This document shows, piece by piece, positions 1 through 11,300 of a DNA stretch of 44,191 nucleotides (position 1 is the first letter of the stretch; each line of letters opens with the position of its first letter). Position numbers and translations under genes: made by a program. The DNA comes from Streptomyces sabulosicollis (GTDB lineage Bacteria > Actinomycetota > Actinomycetes > Streptomycetales > Streptomycetaceae). Where the stretch lies: the NCBI RefSeq assembly GCF_016103465.1, contig NZ_JAEEAP010000023.1, forward strand, positions 1 through 44,191, in the 5' to 3' direction. Below the pieces are notes generated by a model, which was not told where the DNA came from, did not search any database, and saw only the letters and a program-made list of their open reading frames with translations.

Positions 1-1
1 G

Positions 2-3000
2 CTGGGGACGTATGGGCGGCGGGTGGGGGGTGAGCCGTTGTGGTTGGGGTCGGTGAAGTCGAATATCGGTCATGCGCAGGCGGCTGCCGGGGTGGCTGGT
101 GTGATCAAGATGGTGATGGCGTTGCGGTGTGGGGTGTTGCCGCGGTCGTTGCATGTGGAGGTGCCGTCTTCGAAGGTGGAGTGGGGGGCGGTGCGGGTGT
201 TGTCCCGGGCGCGTGCGTGGCCGGTGGTGGACCGCCCCCGCCGCGCCGCGGTCTCCTCCTTCGGGGTATCCGGTACGAACGCGCACCTGATCCTCGAACA
301 GGCCGAACCGGAACCCGCCGCGCCGCCCCAGGCAGCGAGCTCCGGCACGATGCCGCCCCGGCCGGACAACGCCGTGGTGCCGCTGGTGCTCACGGCCAGT
401 ACCCCGGCGGCGCTGCGGGCGCAGGCGGAACGGCTGCTCGACGCCGTCGGCCACGACCTGGGCGACCACGACCTGACCGACCTCGCCCGAGCGCTGTGCA
501 CCACCCGGGCGACACTGCGCACCCGCGCGGTGGCGGTCGCGGGCACCGCCGACCGGGCGCGCGCCGCCCTGCGCGCCGTGGCCGACGGGCAGCCCAGCGC
601 CGATGTCGTCACCGGCACCGCGCGCCCGGAGGCTCACGACGCCGTCTTCGTGTTCCCGGGGCAGGGGTCGCAGTGGGTCGGGATGGCGGTGGAGTTGTGG
701 GGATCCTCGCCGGTGTTCGCCGCCGCGATGGAGGAGTGCGCGGAAGCGTTCGCCGGGTTGGTGGAGTGGTCGCCGGCGGATGTGCTGGGGGATGAGGAGG
801 CGCTGGCGCGGGTGGAGGTGGTGCAGCCGGTGCTGTTCGCGGTGATGGTGTCGTTGGCGCGGTTGTGGCGTTCGTTCGGGGTGGAGCCCGCGGCGGTGGT
901 GGGCCACTCGCAGGGGGAGATCGCGGCGGCCTGCGTGGCGGGGGTGCTGTCGTTGGAGGACGCGGCCCGGGTGGTGTGCGTGCGGTCGCGGTTGATCGCG
1001 GAGAAGCTCGCCGGGCGCGGGGGCATGGTCTCGATCCCACTGCCCCTGACCGAGGTGGCGGACCTGATCGCGTCCCGGGACGCGGAGCTGTCGATCGCTG
1101 CGGTCAACGGCCCGGAATCGGTGGTGGTATCCGGCGCGCCCGAGGGCCTCGAGGAGCTGATGTCCCACTGCGCACGAGAAGACGTACGGGCCCGGCGGAT
1201 CGACGTGGACTACGCCTCCCACTCCGCGCAGGTCGACATCCTCGCCGACGAGCTGCTGCGTGCCCTGGACACCCTCACTCCCCGCGAGGCCACGGTGCCG
1301 TTCTTCTCCACGGTGACCGGGCGGTTCGAGCCCGCGGCCGCGTTGGACGCCGAGTACTGGCTGCGGAACCTGCGCCGCCCGGTTCGCCTCGACTCCGCCG
1401 TACGCGGCCTCGCCGACGCGGGCTTCGACACCTTCATCGAGGTCAGCAGTCATCCCGTGGTGCTGCCCGGGGTGCAGGACACGCTCGCCGAGAGGGACGT
1501 TCCCGCGACGGCGGTGGGCACGCTGCGCCGCGGGTCCGGCGGCATGGACCAATTCCTGCGCGCGCTGTCCGCGGCGTTCGCCGGCGGCGCGGCGGTCGAC
1601 TTCGGCCCGCTGTGGGCGGACCGCCCGCCCGCCTTCGTCGACCTGCCCACCTACGCCTTCCAGCGGGAGCGGTACTGGCTCACCGACACCGGGGGCGGCG
1701 ATGTGTCCACAGCCGGTCTGGCGGGGGCCGAACACGGCCTGCTCGGCGCGGTCCTGGAGGTCGCCGAGACCGGAAACACCGTGCTGACCGGCTCGTTGTC
1801 CGTCGACTCCCACCCCTGGCTGGTCGACCACACTGTGCTGGGCTCGGTGATGTTCCCGGGCGCGGGCTTCGTGGAGATGGTGCTCAGGGCGGCGGACGAG
1901 GCCGACTGCGGGCGCGTCGAGGAACTGACCCTGCACACACCGCTGGTGTTCGAAGGCCACGAGCGGGTCGACGTCCAGGTGGCCGTGGGAGGCGACCGCA
2001 CTGGGCGCCGTGCGGTGACGGTGCACTCGCGCGCGGCAGGCACCTCGACGGCATGGGTGCTGCACGCGACCGCCACCGTGGCCCGCGAACCCGCCCCGGC
2101 GCCCCCGCGCTGGGAGGCATGGCCGCCCGCGGGCGCCGTCGAGGCGGACCTCGGCGACTTCTACGACGCCCTCGCGGCGGATGGACTCCGCTACGGGCCG
2201 ATGTTCCAGGGTGTGCGACGGGTGTGGCTCGACGGGGAGGTGCGCTACGCGGAGATCGCCCTGCCGGAAGCGGCCTCCCTGGAGGGCTTTGTGCTCCACC
2301 CGGTTCTGCTGGACGCGGCGCTGCAGGTGATGGCGCACGGCAGCCTGGCGGAGGGCCAGACGTTCCTGCCGTTCACCTGGTCGGACATCTCGGTGTCCGC
2401 CTCCGGCGCCCGCGCGCTGCGGGTGCGGATGGAGCCCCGGGGCGACAGCGGCGTGTCGCTGCTGGCCACCGACTCGCGGGGCGCCCAGGTGCTGACCATC
2501 GGCGAGGTCGTCACCATGAAGCTCTCCGGTGGCAGGCCGGTGTCCACACACCGCGCGGCGACCGCGAGGCTGCTGCGCGTCGACTGGGTCCAGGCGCCCG
2601 CGGACCCCTCGCCACCGCCGAGGACAGCCGTCCTTCCGGGTTGGCCGGAGCCCGTGGAATCCGCCCCGTCCCCGTTCGACGGTCTCGACACCCGCCCGTA
2701 CGCCGGGCTGGACACGCTGGCGGCCGCGATGGGCACCGACACCGCGCCCGAGGTCGTTCTGCTGCCTCTCCCGCCGGGGTCCGGCGACGCGGCTGCCGAC
2801 GGGCACGAGCTCACCGGACGTGCCATGGCGGCCATCCAGTCGTGGCTGTCCGACGACAGGTTCGCCACCGCGACGCTCGCGTTCGTGACCCGGGGGGCGT
2901 TCCCGGTCGGCCAGCGCCGGGGGCCCGATCCGGCCGCGGCCGCCGCCGCCGGGTTCATCCGCTCGGCGCAGAGCGAACACCCGGGGCGCTTCCTGGTCAT

Positions 3001-5389
3001 CGACCTCGATCCCGACGCCGATCCGCCGGTGCTGCCGCCCGCCGCCGTCCTCCCCGGTGACGAACCCGTCGTCGCCGTGCGAGGCGACGGGCTGTTCGTG
3101 CCCCGCCTCGCGGAGCACGCCTCCCTGCCCACCCTCACCGTTCCGGCGGACGGTGCGGCGTGGAGCGTGGACCTGGACTCCGCGGACACCCTGGAGGACC
3201 TGCGCGTCGTGCCCGCGCCCGACGCGCTGGCACCCCTGACGGAGGGCCAGGTCCGCCTGTCGGTACGGGCGATGGGCGTCAACTTCCGGGAAGTGCTGGT
3301 CGCCCTCGACGTGGTGCCCGGTGGGGACCGGCCCGCGGGCGGCGAGGCGGCCGGTGTGGTCACCGAGGTCGGGCCGGGCGTCACCGGCTTCTCGGTCGGC
3401 GACCGGGTGATGGGGCTGGTCACCGGCGCCTACGCCGGCCCCGTCGCCGTGGCCGACCACCGCACACTGGTGCCGCTGCCCACCGGCTGGACGTACGCCC
3501 AGGGAGCGGCGGCGCCGGTGGCCTTCCTCACCGCCTACTACGGGCTGACCGACCTCGGAGGCGTACGGCCCGGTGACCGGGTGCTGATCCACGCGGCGGC
3601 CGGCGGCGTGGGCATGGCCGCGGTGCACATCGCACGGCACCTGGGGGCCGAGGTGTTCGCCACCGCCGGTCCGGCGAAGTGGTCCGAGGTGCGGGCCGCC
3701 GGTGTCAGCGCCTCCCACCTGGCGTCCTCGCGGACCACACGGTTCGAGCGCACCTTCCGGGAGGTGCTCGGAGAGCACCGGATCGATGTCGTACTGAACT
3801 CGCTGACGGGCGAGTTCGTCGACGCCTCCCTGCGGCTGACCGCCGAAGGGGGCCGGTTCCTGGAGATGGGCAAGACCGACATCCGCGACGCCGACGAGAT
3901 CCGCCCGCACCACCCCTCGGTGCGCTACCGGGCGTTCGACCTGGTCCTCGACGCCGGTGCCGACCGGATCCAGACGATGCTGGCCGAGCTGGCCTCCCTG
4001 ATCGCGCGGGGCGTACTGACCCCGCTGCCGGTCCGCGCGTGGGACGTCCGCCGCGCCACGGAGGCGCTGCGGTACGTCAGCCAGGCGCGCCACGTCGGCA
4101 AGGTGGTGCTGACCGTGCCCCGGCCATGGGACCCGGCGGGGACGGTGCTGCTCACCGGCGCGAGCGGCACACTGGGCGGCGTTCTCGCCCGGCACCTGGT
4201 CGCCGAGCGCGGTGTCCGGCACCTGCTGCTGCTCAGCCGCCGGGGGAAGGACGCCGAGGCGGCCACCGTGCTGGAGGCGGAGCTCACCGCCCTCGGCGCG
4301 TCCTCGGTGACCTTCGCGGCCTGCGACGTCGCCGACCGGGAGGCGGTGCGCGGCGTCCTGGCCGCGATACCGCCGCACCGTCCCCTCACGGCCGTCGTGC
4401 ACGCCGCCGGTGCCCTCAGCGACGGCCTGGTCGGCTCGCTCGGCCGGACGGACGTCGACGCGGTGTTCCGCCCCAAGGTCGACGGCGCCGCGGTACTCGA
4501 CGAGCTGACCCGGCCGGACGACCTCGCCGGTTTCGTGATGTTCTCGTCGGCGGCGGGCGTCACCGGCAACGCCGGGCAGGCGAACTACGCAGCCGCCAAC
4601 GCGTTCCTCGACGCGCTGGCCGAACGCAGGGCCGCCGAGGGCCTGCCCGCGCAGTCGCTGGCCTGGGGGCTCTGGGCGGACGTCAGCGCTCTGACCGCGA
4701 CGCTCGGCGAGACCGGCCGGGCGAGAATCGCCCGCTCCGGCGTTCGCGCGCTGTCCGCGGCGGCCGCGCTGGACCTGTTCGACCAGGCGCTCTCCCGCGA
4801 CGAGGCACTGCTGCTGCCCATCGACGTCGACCCGTCCGGCGAGGCCGAACCGCCGCCGCTGTGGCGCAACCTGGTGCGCCGCCGGATCCGCCGGGTCGTC
4901 GCCGCGACGCCGGTCGCCGAGACCTCGACCGCCGACCTGCTGGCGGACGTGCCCGCCGCCGAGCGGGTACAGGTGCTCACCGACCTGGTGCGCGCGCACA
5001 CGGCCGCCGTTCTCGGGCACGACGCCGACCGGGTGGATCCGCTGAGGGCGTTCGGAGAGATCGGTTTCGACTCGCTCAGCGCGGTCGAACTGCGCAACCG
5101 CCTCAACTCGGCGACCGGCCTCCGGCTGCCCGCCACGACGGTGTTCAGCCATCCCAGCCCCCAGGCGCTGGCCCGGAAGCTGGCCGCCGAGCTGTTTCCC
5201 GAAGCCGACGCGGCCGGGGCCGATGGAGCCGACACCGATGAGGCCGAGGCCGACGCGGCTTCGGAGAGGGCCGGGGAGGAGCGCATGCGCGACGGCGCGC
5301 TGACCGACGTGGACATCGACGGCCTCGACGTGGAGGAGCTGATGTCCCTCGCGCTCGGCACGGCCGACCCGCACACCCCCGAAGGATGA
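2..5389 (+). CDS. Type I modular polyketide synthase, 3' part (KS end-AT-DH-ER-KR-ACP)
   Basis: This reading frame is open from the window edge, so the gene starts upstream. It holds the tail of a ketosynthase (SNIGHAQ near nt 60, GTNAH near nt 275), then an AT at about 646-1540 with GHSQGE (active Ser codon 908-910) and YASH at 1211-1222, the methylmalonyl-CoA signature. The DH at about 1726-2530 has an intact HxxxGxxxxP motif (His codon 1829-1831) and a HPVLLDAA aspartate motif. The ER at about 3160-4100 has the AAAGGVGM nucleotide-binding loop. The KR at about 4138-4870 has [11 protein letters not shown] in place of LDD, and the catalytic Tyr in QANYAAAN. The ACP Ser codon is 5072-5074. 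The last 40 residues are acidic with the motif [11 protein letters not shown], a typical C-terminal docking region. All reductive domains look active, so the module should add a saturated alpha-methyl C2 unit. The stop overlaps the start of the next PKS gene. Confidence 0.96.
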   Translation: MGTYGRRVGGEPLWLGSVKSNIGHAQAAAGVAGVIKMVMALRCGVLPRSLHVEVPSSKVEWGAVRVLSRARAWPVVDRPRRAAVSSFGVSGTNAHLILEQAEPEPAAPPQAASSGTMPPRPDNAVVPLVLTASTPAALRAQAERLLDAVGHDLGDHDLTDLARALCTTRATLRTRAVAVAGTADRARAALRAVADGQPSADVVTGTARPEAHDAVFVFPGQGSQWVGMAVELWGSSPVFAAAMEECAEAFAGLVEWSPADVLGDEEALARVEVVQPVLFAVMVSLARLWRSFGVEPAAVVGHSQGEIAAACVAGVLSLEDAARVVCVRSRLIAEKLAGRGGMVSIPLPLTEVADLIASRDAELSIAAVNGPESVVVSGAPEGLEELMSHCAREDVRARRIDVDYASHSAQVDILADELLRALDTLTPREATVPFFSTVTGRFEPAAALDAEYWLRNLRRPVRLDSAVRGLADAGFDTFIEVSSHPVVLPGVQDTLAERDVPATAVGTLRRGSGGMDQFLRALSAAFAGGAAVDFGPLWADRPPAFVDLPTYAFQRERYWLTDTGGGDVSTAGLAGAEHGLLGAVLEVAETGNTVLTGSLSVDSHPWLVDHTVLGSVMFPGAGFVEMVLRAADEADCGRVEELTLHTPLVFEGHERVDVQVAVGGDRTGRRAVTVHSRAAGTSTAWVLHATATVAREPAPAPPRWEAWPPAGAVEADLGDFYDALAADGLRYGPMFQGVRRVWLDGEVRYAEIALPEAASLEGFVLHPVLLDAALQVMAHGSLAEGQTFLPFTWSDISVSASGARALRVRMEPRGDSGVSLLATDSRGAQVLTIGEVVTMKLSGGRPVSTHRAATARLLRVDWVQAPADPSPPPRTAVLPGWPEPVESAPSPFDGLDTRPYAGLDTLAAAMGTDTAPEVVLLPLPPGSGDAAADGHELTGRAMAAIQSWLSDDRFATATLAFVTRGAFPVGQRRGPDPAAAAAAGFIRSAQSEHPGRFLVIDLDPDADPPVLPPAAVLPGDEPVVAVRGDGLFVPRLAEHASLPTLTVPADGAAWSVDLDSADTLEDLRVVPAPDALAPLTEGQVRLSVRAMGVNFREVLVALDVVPGGDRPAGGEAAGVVTEVGPGVTGFSVGDRVMGLVTGAYAGPVAVADHRTLVPLPTGWTYAQGAAAPVAFLTAYYGLTDLGGVRPGDRVLIHAAAGGVGMAAVHIARHLGAEVFATAGPAKWSEVRAAGVSASHLASSRTTRFERTFREVLGEHRIDVVLNSLTGEFVDASLRLTAEGGRFLEMGKTDIRDADEIRPHHPSVRYRAFDLVLDAGADRIQTMLAELASLIARGVLTPLPVRAWDVRRATEALRYVSQARHVGKVVLTVPRPWDPAGTVLLTGASGTLGGVLARHLVAERGVRHLLLLSRRGKDAEAATVLEAELTALGASSVTFAACDVADREAVRGVLAAIPPHRPLTAVVHAAGALSDGLVGSLGRTDVDAVFRPKVDGAAVLDELTRPDDLAGFVMFSSAAGVTGNAGQANYAAANAFLDALAERRAAEGLPAQSLAWGLWADVSALTATLGETGRARIARSGVRALSAAAALDLFDQALSRDEALLLPIDVDPSGEAEPPPLWRNLVRRRIRRVVAATPVAETSTADLLADVPAAERVQVLTDLVRAHTAAVLGHDADRVDPLRAFGEIGFDSLSAVELRNRLNSATGLRLPATTVFSHPSPQALARKLAAELFPEADAAGADGADTDEAEADAASERAGEERMRDGALTDVDIDGLDVEELMSLALGTADPHTPEG

Positions 5390-8300
5390 CCGCCATGACC
5401 ATCTCACCCGACCGCCTCGTCGACGCGCTGCGCTCTTCGGTCAAGGAGGCAGAGCGACTGCGGGAGCACAACCGGGCGCTGACCGAAGCGGCCAAGGAGC
5501 CGATCGCCGTGGTGGCGATGGCCTGCCGTCTGCCCGGCGGCGCCGACTCGCCGGAGAAGCTGTGGCAGCTGGTGGACTCCGGCACCGACGTGCTCGCGCC
5601 CTTGCCCCGGGACCGGGGCTGGGACCTGGAGTCCCTCAGCCCCTTCGTCACGGACGCCTACTTCGTCGACGACGTGGGCGGATTCGACGCGAACCTGTTC
5701 GGCGTCTCACCCCGCGAGGCAGCCGCCATGGACCCGCAGCAGCGGCTGCTGCTGGAGGCGGCCTGGGAGGTGTTCGAACGCGCCGGGTTCGCGCCCGACG
5801 CGCTGCGCGACAGTGGCACGGGCGTGTTCGTCGGTGCGGGACCGGGCGACTACCTGATCCGCCTCCTGGACAACCCGGACGCCGCGGAGGGCTACGTCGC
5901 CACCGGTACGGCGCCCAGCGTCACCTCCGGGCGAATCGCCTACACCTTCGGCCTGCGCGGACCCGCCGTCACGGTCGACACCGCCTGTTCGTCCGGCCTG
6001 GTCGCCCTGCACCTGGCCGCCCAGGCGCTGCGCAAGGGCGACTGCTCGAAGGCCCTGGTGGCCGGCGTCTCGGTGATGTCCGCGCCCCACGGCTTCGTCG
6101 AAATCTCCCGGCAGGGCGGTCTGGCCGCCGACGGCCGCTGCAAGGCGTTCGCCGACGCCGCCGACGGCACCAACTTCGGTGAGGGTGTCGCCGCGGTGCT
6201 CGTCGAGCGGCTGTCCGACGCCCAGCGGCTCGGACACCCGGTACTCGCCGTGGTGCGCGGGTCCGCGATCAACCAGGACGGCGCCTCCAACGGGCTGTCC
6301 GCGCCGAACGGTGCCGCGCAGGAGGAGGTGATCCGTCGGGCACTCGCCGACGCGGGGGTCCGCGCCGACGAGGTCGACGCCGTCGAGGCGCACGGCACCG
6401 GCACCGCCCTGGGCGACCCGATCGAGGCGGACGCCCTGCTGGCCACCTACGGCCGGAACCGCGAGCATCCCCTGTGGCTGGGCTCGGTGAAGTCCAACGT
6501 CGGGCACACGCAGTCGGCCGCCGGTCTGGTCGGTCTGATCAAGATGGTGCAGGCGCTGCGCGCGGGCCGGCTGCCGATGACCCGGCACGTCGACCGGCCG
6601 TCCCGGCACGTCGACTGGTCCACGGGCCCGGTGCGCCTGCTGCGCGAGGCCCGGCCGTGGCCCGCCGCCGACCGCCCGCGCCGCGCCGGGATCTCCTCGT
6701 TCGGGATCAGCGGGACCAACGCGCACGTCATCGTGGAGGACGTGCCCGCGCCCGAGGAGCCGCCCCGCACCGAGCACTCCGGCGTGGTGCCGCTCATCCT
6801 CTCCGGCAGGACCGAAGGCGCCCTGCGGGCCCAGGCGGCCCGGCTGCGCGCCCATCTGCTCGAGCGCGAGGAGTCGCCGGCCGATGTCGCGTTCACGCTG
6901 GCGACCACGCGCGCGCGGTTCCCGCACCGGGCCGTGCTGCCGGTGCGGAGCCGTGCCGAGGCACTCGAGGCGCTGCACGACGTCGCGTCGGGGGAGCGGG
7001 CGCTCGGAGCAGGCCGGACGCCGCGCCGGGAGCGCGTCGCGTTCGTCTTCCCCGGGCAGGGCTCCCAGTGGACCGCGATGGGCGCGCGGCTGTGGGACGA
7101 GTCACCGGTGTTCGCCGAGGCCATGCGGGAGTGTGGGAAGGCGCTGGCCCCTTACGCCGACTGGTCGTTGCGGGACGTGCTGTCCGACGAGCGGGCGCTG
7201 GCCCGGGTCGAGATCGTGCAGCCCGCGCTGTGGGCGGTCATGGTCTCGCTCGCCGCGCTGTGGCGCTCGTTCGGCGTCGAGCCCGCGGCGGTGATCGGCC
7301 ACTCCCAGGGCGAGATCGCCGCCGCCTGCGTCAGCGGCGGCCTGTCGCTGGAGGACGGCGCCCGCGTGGTGGCGCTGCGCAGCCGCCTCATCCACGAGCG
7401 TCTGTCCGGACGCGGCGCGATGATGTCGGTGATGGCCTCACCGGACCGGGTGCGCGAGCTGCTGGAGGACGGGGGGAAGGGCGCCGTGTCCATCGCGGCC
7501 GTCAACGGGCCCCAGAACGTGACCATCTCCGGTGACCCCGCGGCGCTGGACGACGTCGAGCGCCGCCTGTCCGCCGCCGGGATCATGCGCTGGCGGCTCG
7601 CCGGAGTGGACTTCGCCGCCCACTCGCCCCATGTCGACGGGATCGAGGCCGATCTGCTGGCGGCCCTGGCGCCGGTCCGGCCCCGCCCGGGGAAGGTGCC
7701 GTTCTACTCCACGGTGACCACCTCCCGCCTGGACACCGGGCAGCTGGACGCCGGGTACTGGTGCCGCAACCTGCGGCAGACCGTGAACTTCGCCGACACG
7801 ATGGACACCCTCGTGACGGACGGACACGGGCTCATGGTCGAGGTCAGCCCGCACCCGGTGCTCGCGCACACCACCGCCGCGGGCCCGGTACTGGACACCC
7901 TGCGCCGCGACGACGGCGGGCTGCACCGGATGCTGACCTCGCTGGCCGCCGCCGACCTGCACGGTCTGCCGGTGGACTGGACCGCGGCGCTGCCCGAGGC
8001 CCGCGTCGTGGACCTGCCGACGTACCCGTTCCAGCGCGAGCGCTACTGGGTGACCCCCGCGGAGCGGACCACCGGGGGCCCCGCAGCACCGGCGGCGAGC
8101 CCCCTCGACCGGCTGCGGTACCGGACCGAGTGGACGCCGCTGCGGCTGTCCCCCGATCCGGTCCTGGCCGGCACCTGGCTGGTCGTGACGGACCGGGCCG
8201 ACGCCTGGTCCGACAGCGTCCTCGACGCACTGCGGCGGCACGGCGCCGACCTGGTCGTCCGGGCGCCGGACGAGCTCGACCTCACCGCCGGCCCTGAGCC

Positions 8301-11300
8301 CGCCGGCGTCCTCGCGCTGCTGGCCCACCACGAGGACCCCGAACCGGACCACCCCGCCGTCCCCGGGGGCTTCGCCCGGACCGTGCGGCTGGTGCGGCAG
8401 TTGGGCGCGGCGGGCGTCGAAGCGCCGCTGTGGTGCGTGACCAGGGACGCGACACGATCCCCGGCACAGGCGATGACCTGGGGGTTCGGCAGGGTGGCTG
8501 GGTTCGAGCGGCCGCGCGCCTGGGGCGGTCTCATCGACCTGCCCCAGCCGCTGGACGACACCGGCCAACGCCGGATCGCCGCCGTGCTGGTCGGCGACAC
8601 CCACGAGGACCAGGTCCGGATCGACCGGAACGGAGCGTTCGGACGGCGGATCGTGCGCGCCCCCGTGCGTCCGGAGAACGGCGGCCATTGGCAGGTGCGC
8701 GGCACCGCCCTGGTGACCGGCGGCACCGGCGGACTCGGCAGGCATGTCGTGCGCTGGCTGGCGGCCGAGGGCGCGGCCCACGTGATCGTGGTGAACAGGC
8801 GCGGGACGGACGCACCCGGCGCGCCCGAACTGGCCGCCGAACTCGCCGACTCGGGGACCCGACTCAGCATCGTCCCCTGCGACCTGTCCGACCGCGCCGC
8901 CCTCGCCCGTGTGATCGACTCCATCGACCCGGCGACACCGCTGCGCACCGTGGTGCACACCGCCGCCGTACTGGACGACGCCGCGATCGACACCCTGACC
9001 ATGGAGCAGTTCGAGCGGGTCCTCGCGGTCAAGGCACGGGGCGCGACCCACCTCCACGAGCTCACCCGTGACCTGGACCTCGACGCGTTCGTGCTGTTCT
9101 CCTCGCTCGCCGGCACGGTCGGCGCCGCGGGCCAGGGCACCTACGCACCGGCCAACGCCTACCTGGACGCGCTGGCCGAGCAGCGGCGTGCCGAGGGGCT
9201 GCCGGCCACCTCGATCGGCTGGGGGGTGTGGGCCGGGGACGGGATGGGCGACGGCCCCCTCGGAGAGGCCGCGCGACGGCACGGCGTACCGGGAATGGCC
9301 CCGCGGGACGCGACAGCGGCGATGCGGACGGCCGTGGAACACGGTGACGCGGCGATCGTGCTCGCCGACATCGTGTGGGACCGCTATCACACGGCGGTCA
9401 CCGCGACCCGGCCGAATCCGGCGCTCTCGCAGATCCCCGAGGTCAGATCGCTGCTCACCACGGAGACCGCTCCGGCGCGGGCGACCGATCCGCTCGCGGT
9501 CGTACGCGCCCAGACGGCGGCGGTCCTCGGCTACGCCTCCGGCACACACGTCGAGCCCTACCGGCCCTTCAACGAACTGGGATTCGACTCGGTGACCGCC
9601 GTCGAGTTCCGCAACCGCCTCAACGCCGTGACCGGGCTGTCCCTGGTGACCACCGTGGTCTACGACCACCCGACGCCCGCCGCGCTCGCCGAGCACCTGC
9701 GCGCGGAACTCGCCGGCGGCACACCGGACGGGACCCCCGCGCACACGGCGACCGACCCGGACCTCACCACCGATCCCGTCGTCATCGTCGGAATGGCCTG
9801 CCGCCTCCCCGGCGGCGTCACCTCACCCGACCAGCTGTGGAACCTGCTCGCCGAGGAACGCACCACCGTGGGACCGCCGCCGCCCGAGCGGGGGTGGGAC
9901 CTCGCCGCCCTGCCCGCGGACTGTGTGACCACGGCCTCCTACCTGGACGACATCGCGGCCTTCGACGCGGAGTTCTTCGGGATCTCCCCCAGGGAGGCCC
10001 TGGCCATGGACCCACAGCAGCGGCTGGTCCTGGAGACCTCGTGGGAGGCGCTGGAGCACGGCGGCATCGCGCCCGGCAGCCTGGCCGGCAGCCGCACCGG
10101 TGTGTTCCTCGGCAGCACCGGTCAGGACTACTACGCGCTCCTGACCGGGTCCGCGGCCGACAACGCCGCCGGTCACGCGGGCACGGGCAGCGCGGGCTCG
10201 GTGCTCTCCGGCCGGGTCGCGTACGCGCTCGCACTCGAGGGCCCCGCCGTCACCGTCGACACGGCGTGCTCCTCGGGGCTGGTCGCCCTGCACCTGGCCG
10301 CGCAGTCCCTGCGGAACGGCGAGTGCGCCACGGCGCTCGTGGGAGGGGTGACGGTCATGACCACCCCCACGGGCCTGGCCGAGTTCTCCCGCCAGGGCGG
10401 ACTGGCCCCCGACGGCCTGTGCAAGGCGTTCTCCGACTCCGCGGACGGCACCGGGTTCGCCGAGGGCGCGGGCGTGCTCGTGCTGCAGCGGCTGTCCGAG
10501 GCGCGCGCCGCGGGACGCCGTGTGTGGGCCGTGGTGCGTGGTTCGGCGATCAACCAGGACGGCCTGTCCAACGGCCTGTCGGCGCCCAACGGCCGTGCCC
10601 AGCGGGAGGTCATCCGCCAGGCCCTGGCGAACGCGCGGCTGTCCGCGCGCGACGTCGACGTGGTCGAGGCGCACGGCACCGGAACGCCCCTCGGCGACCC
10701 GATCGAGGCACACGCCCTGCTGGCGGCCTACGGGCAGGACCGGACCCGACCGCTGCTCATCGGGACGCTGAAGTCCAACATCGGCCACACCCAGGCCGCC
10801 GCCGGTGTCGCGGGCGTGATCAAGACGGCACTGGCCATGCACCACGGCACGGTGCCCGCGACCCTGCACGCCACCACGGCGTCCTCCCATGTGGACTGGA
10901 CGGCGGGCAGCGTCGAACTGGCCCGCGCCAGGACGCCGTGGCCCGACACCGGCGCACCGCGCCGGGCCGGGGTCTCGGCGTTCGGCATATCGGGCACCAA
11001 CGCGCACGTCGTGCTGGAGGCGGACACGCCACCGCCCGCCGCCCCACGGGCGACCGGCCGGACGGCGTCGATCCCGCTGGCCGTGTCCGGCCGAGGACCG
11101 GCCGCCCTCGCCGAACAGGCGGGGCGTCTGGCCGCGCTCCTGGACGGCGGAGCCGATCCGGTCGACATCGGCTGGTCCCTGGTCACCACACGCACCCAGC
11201 AGTCCCATCGGGCCGTGGTCCTCGGCGGGGACCGCGCCGAGCTGGCCGCCGGACTCACCGCGCTGGCCAGAGGCGCCTCCGCGCCGTCGGTGGTCTCCGC

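Noticed and set aside
7438-9744. Long minus-strand frame opposite the PKS gene
   Set aside because: It is a shadow frame with low-complexity composition; the opposite strand encodes AT, KR and ACP motifs.
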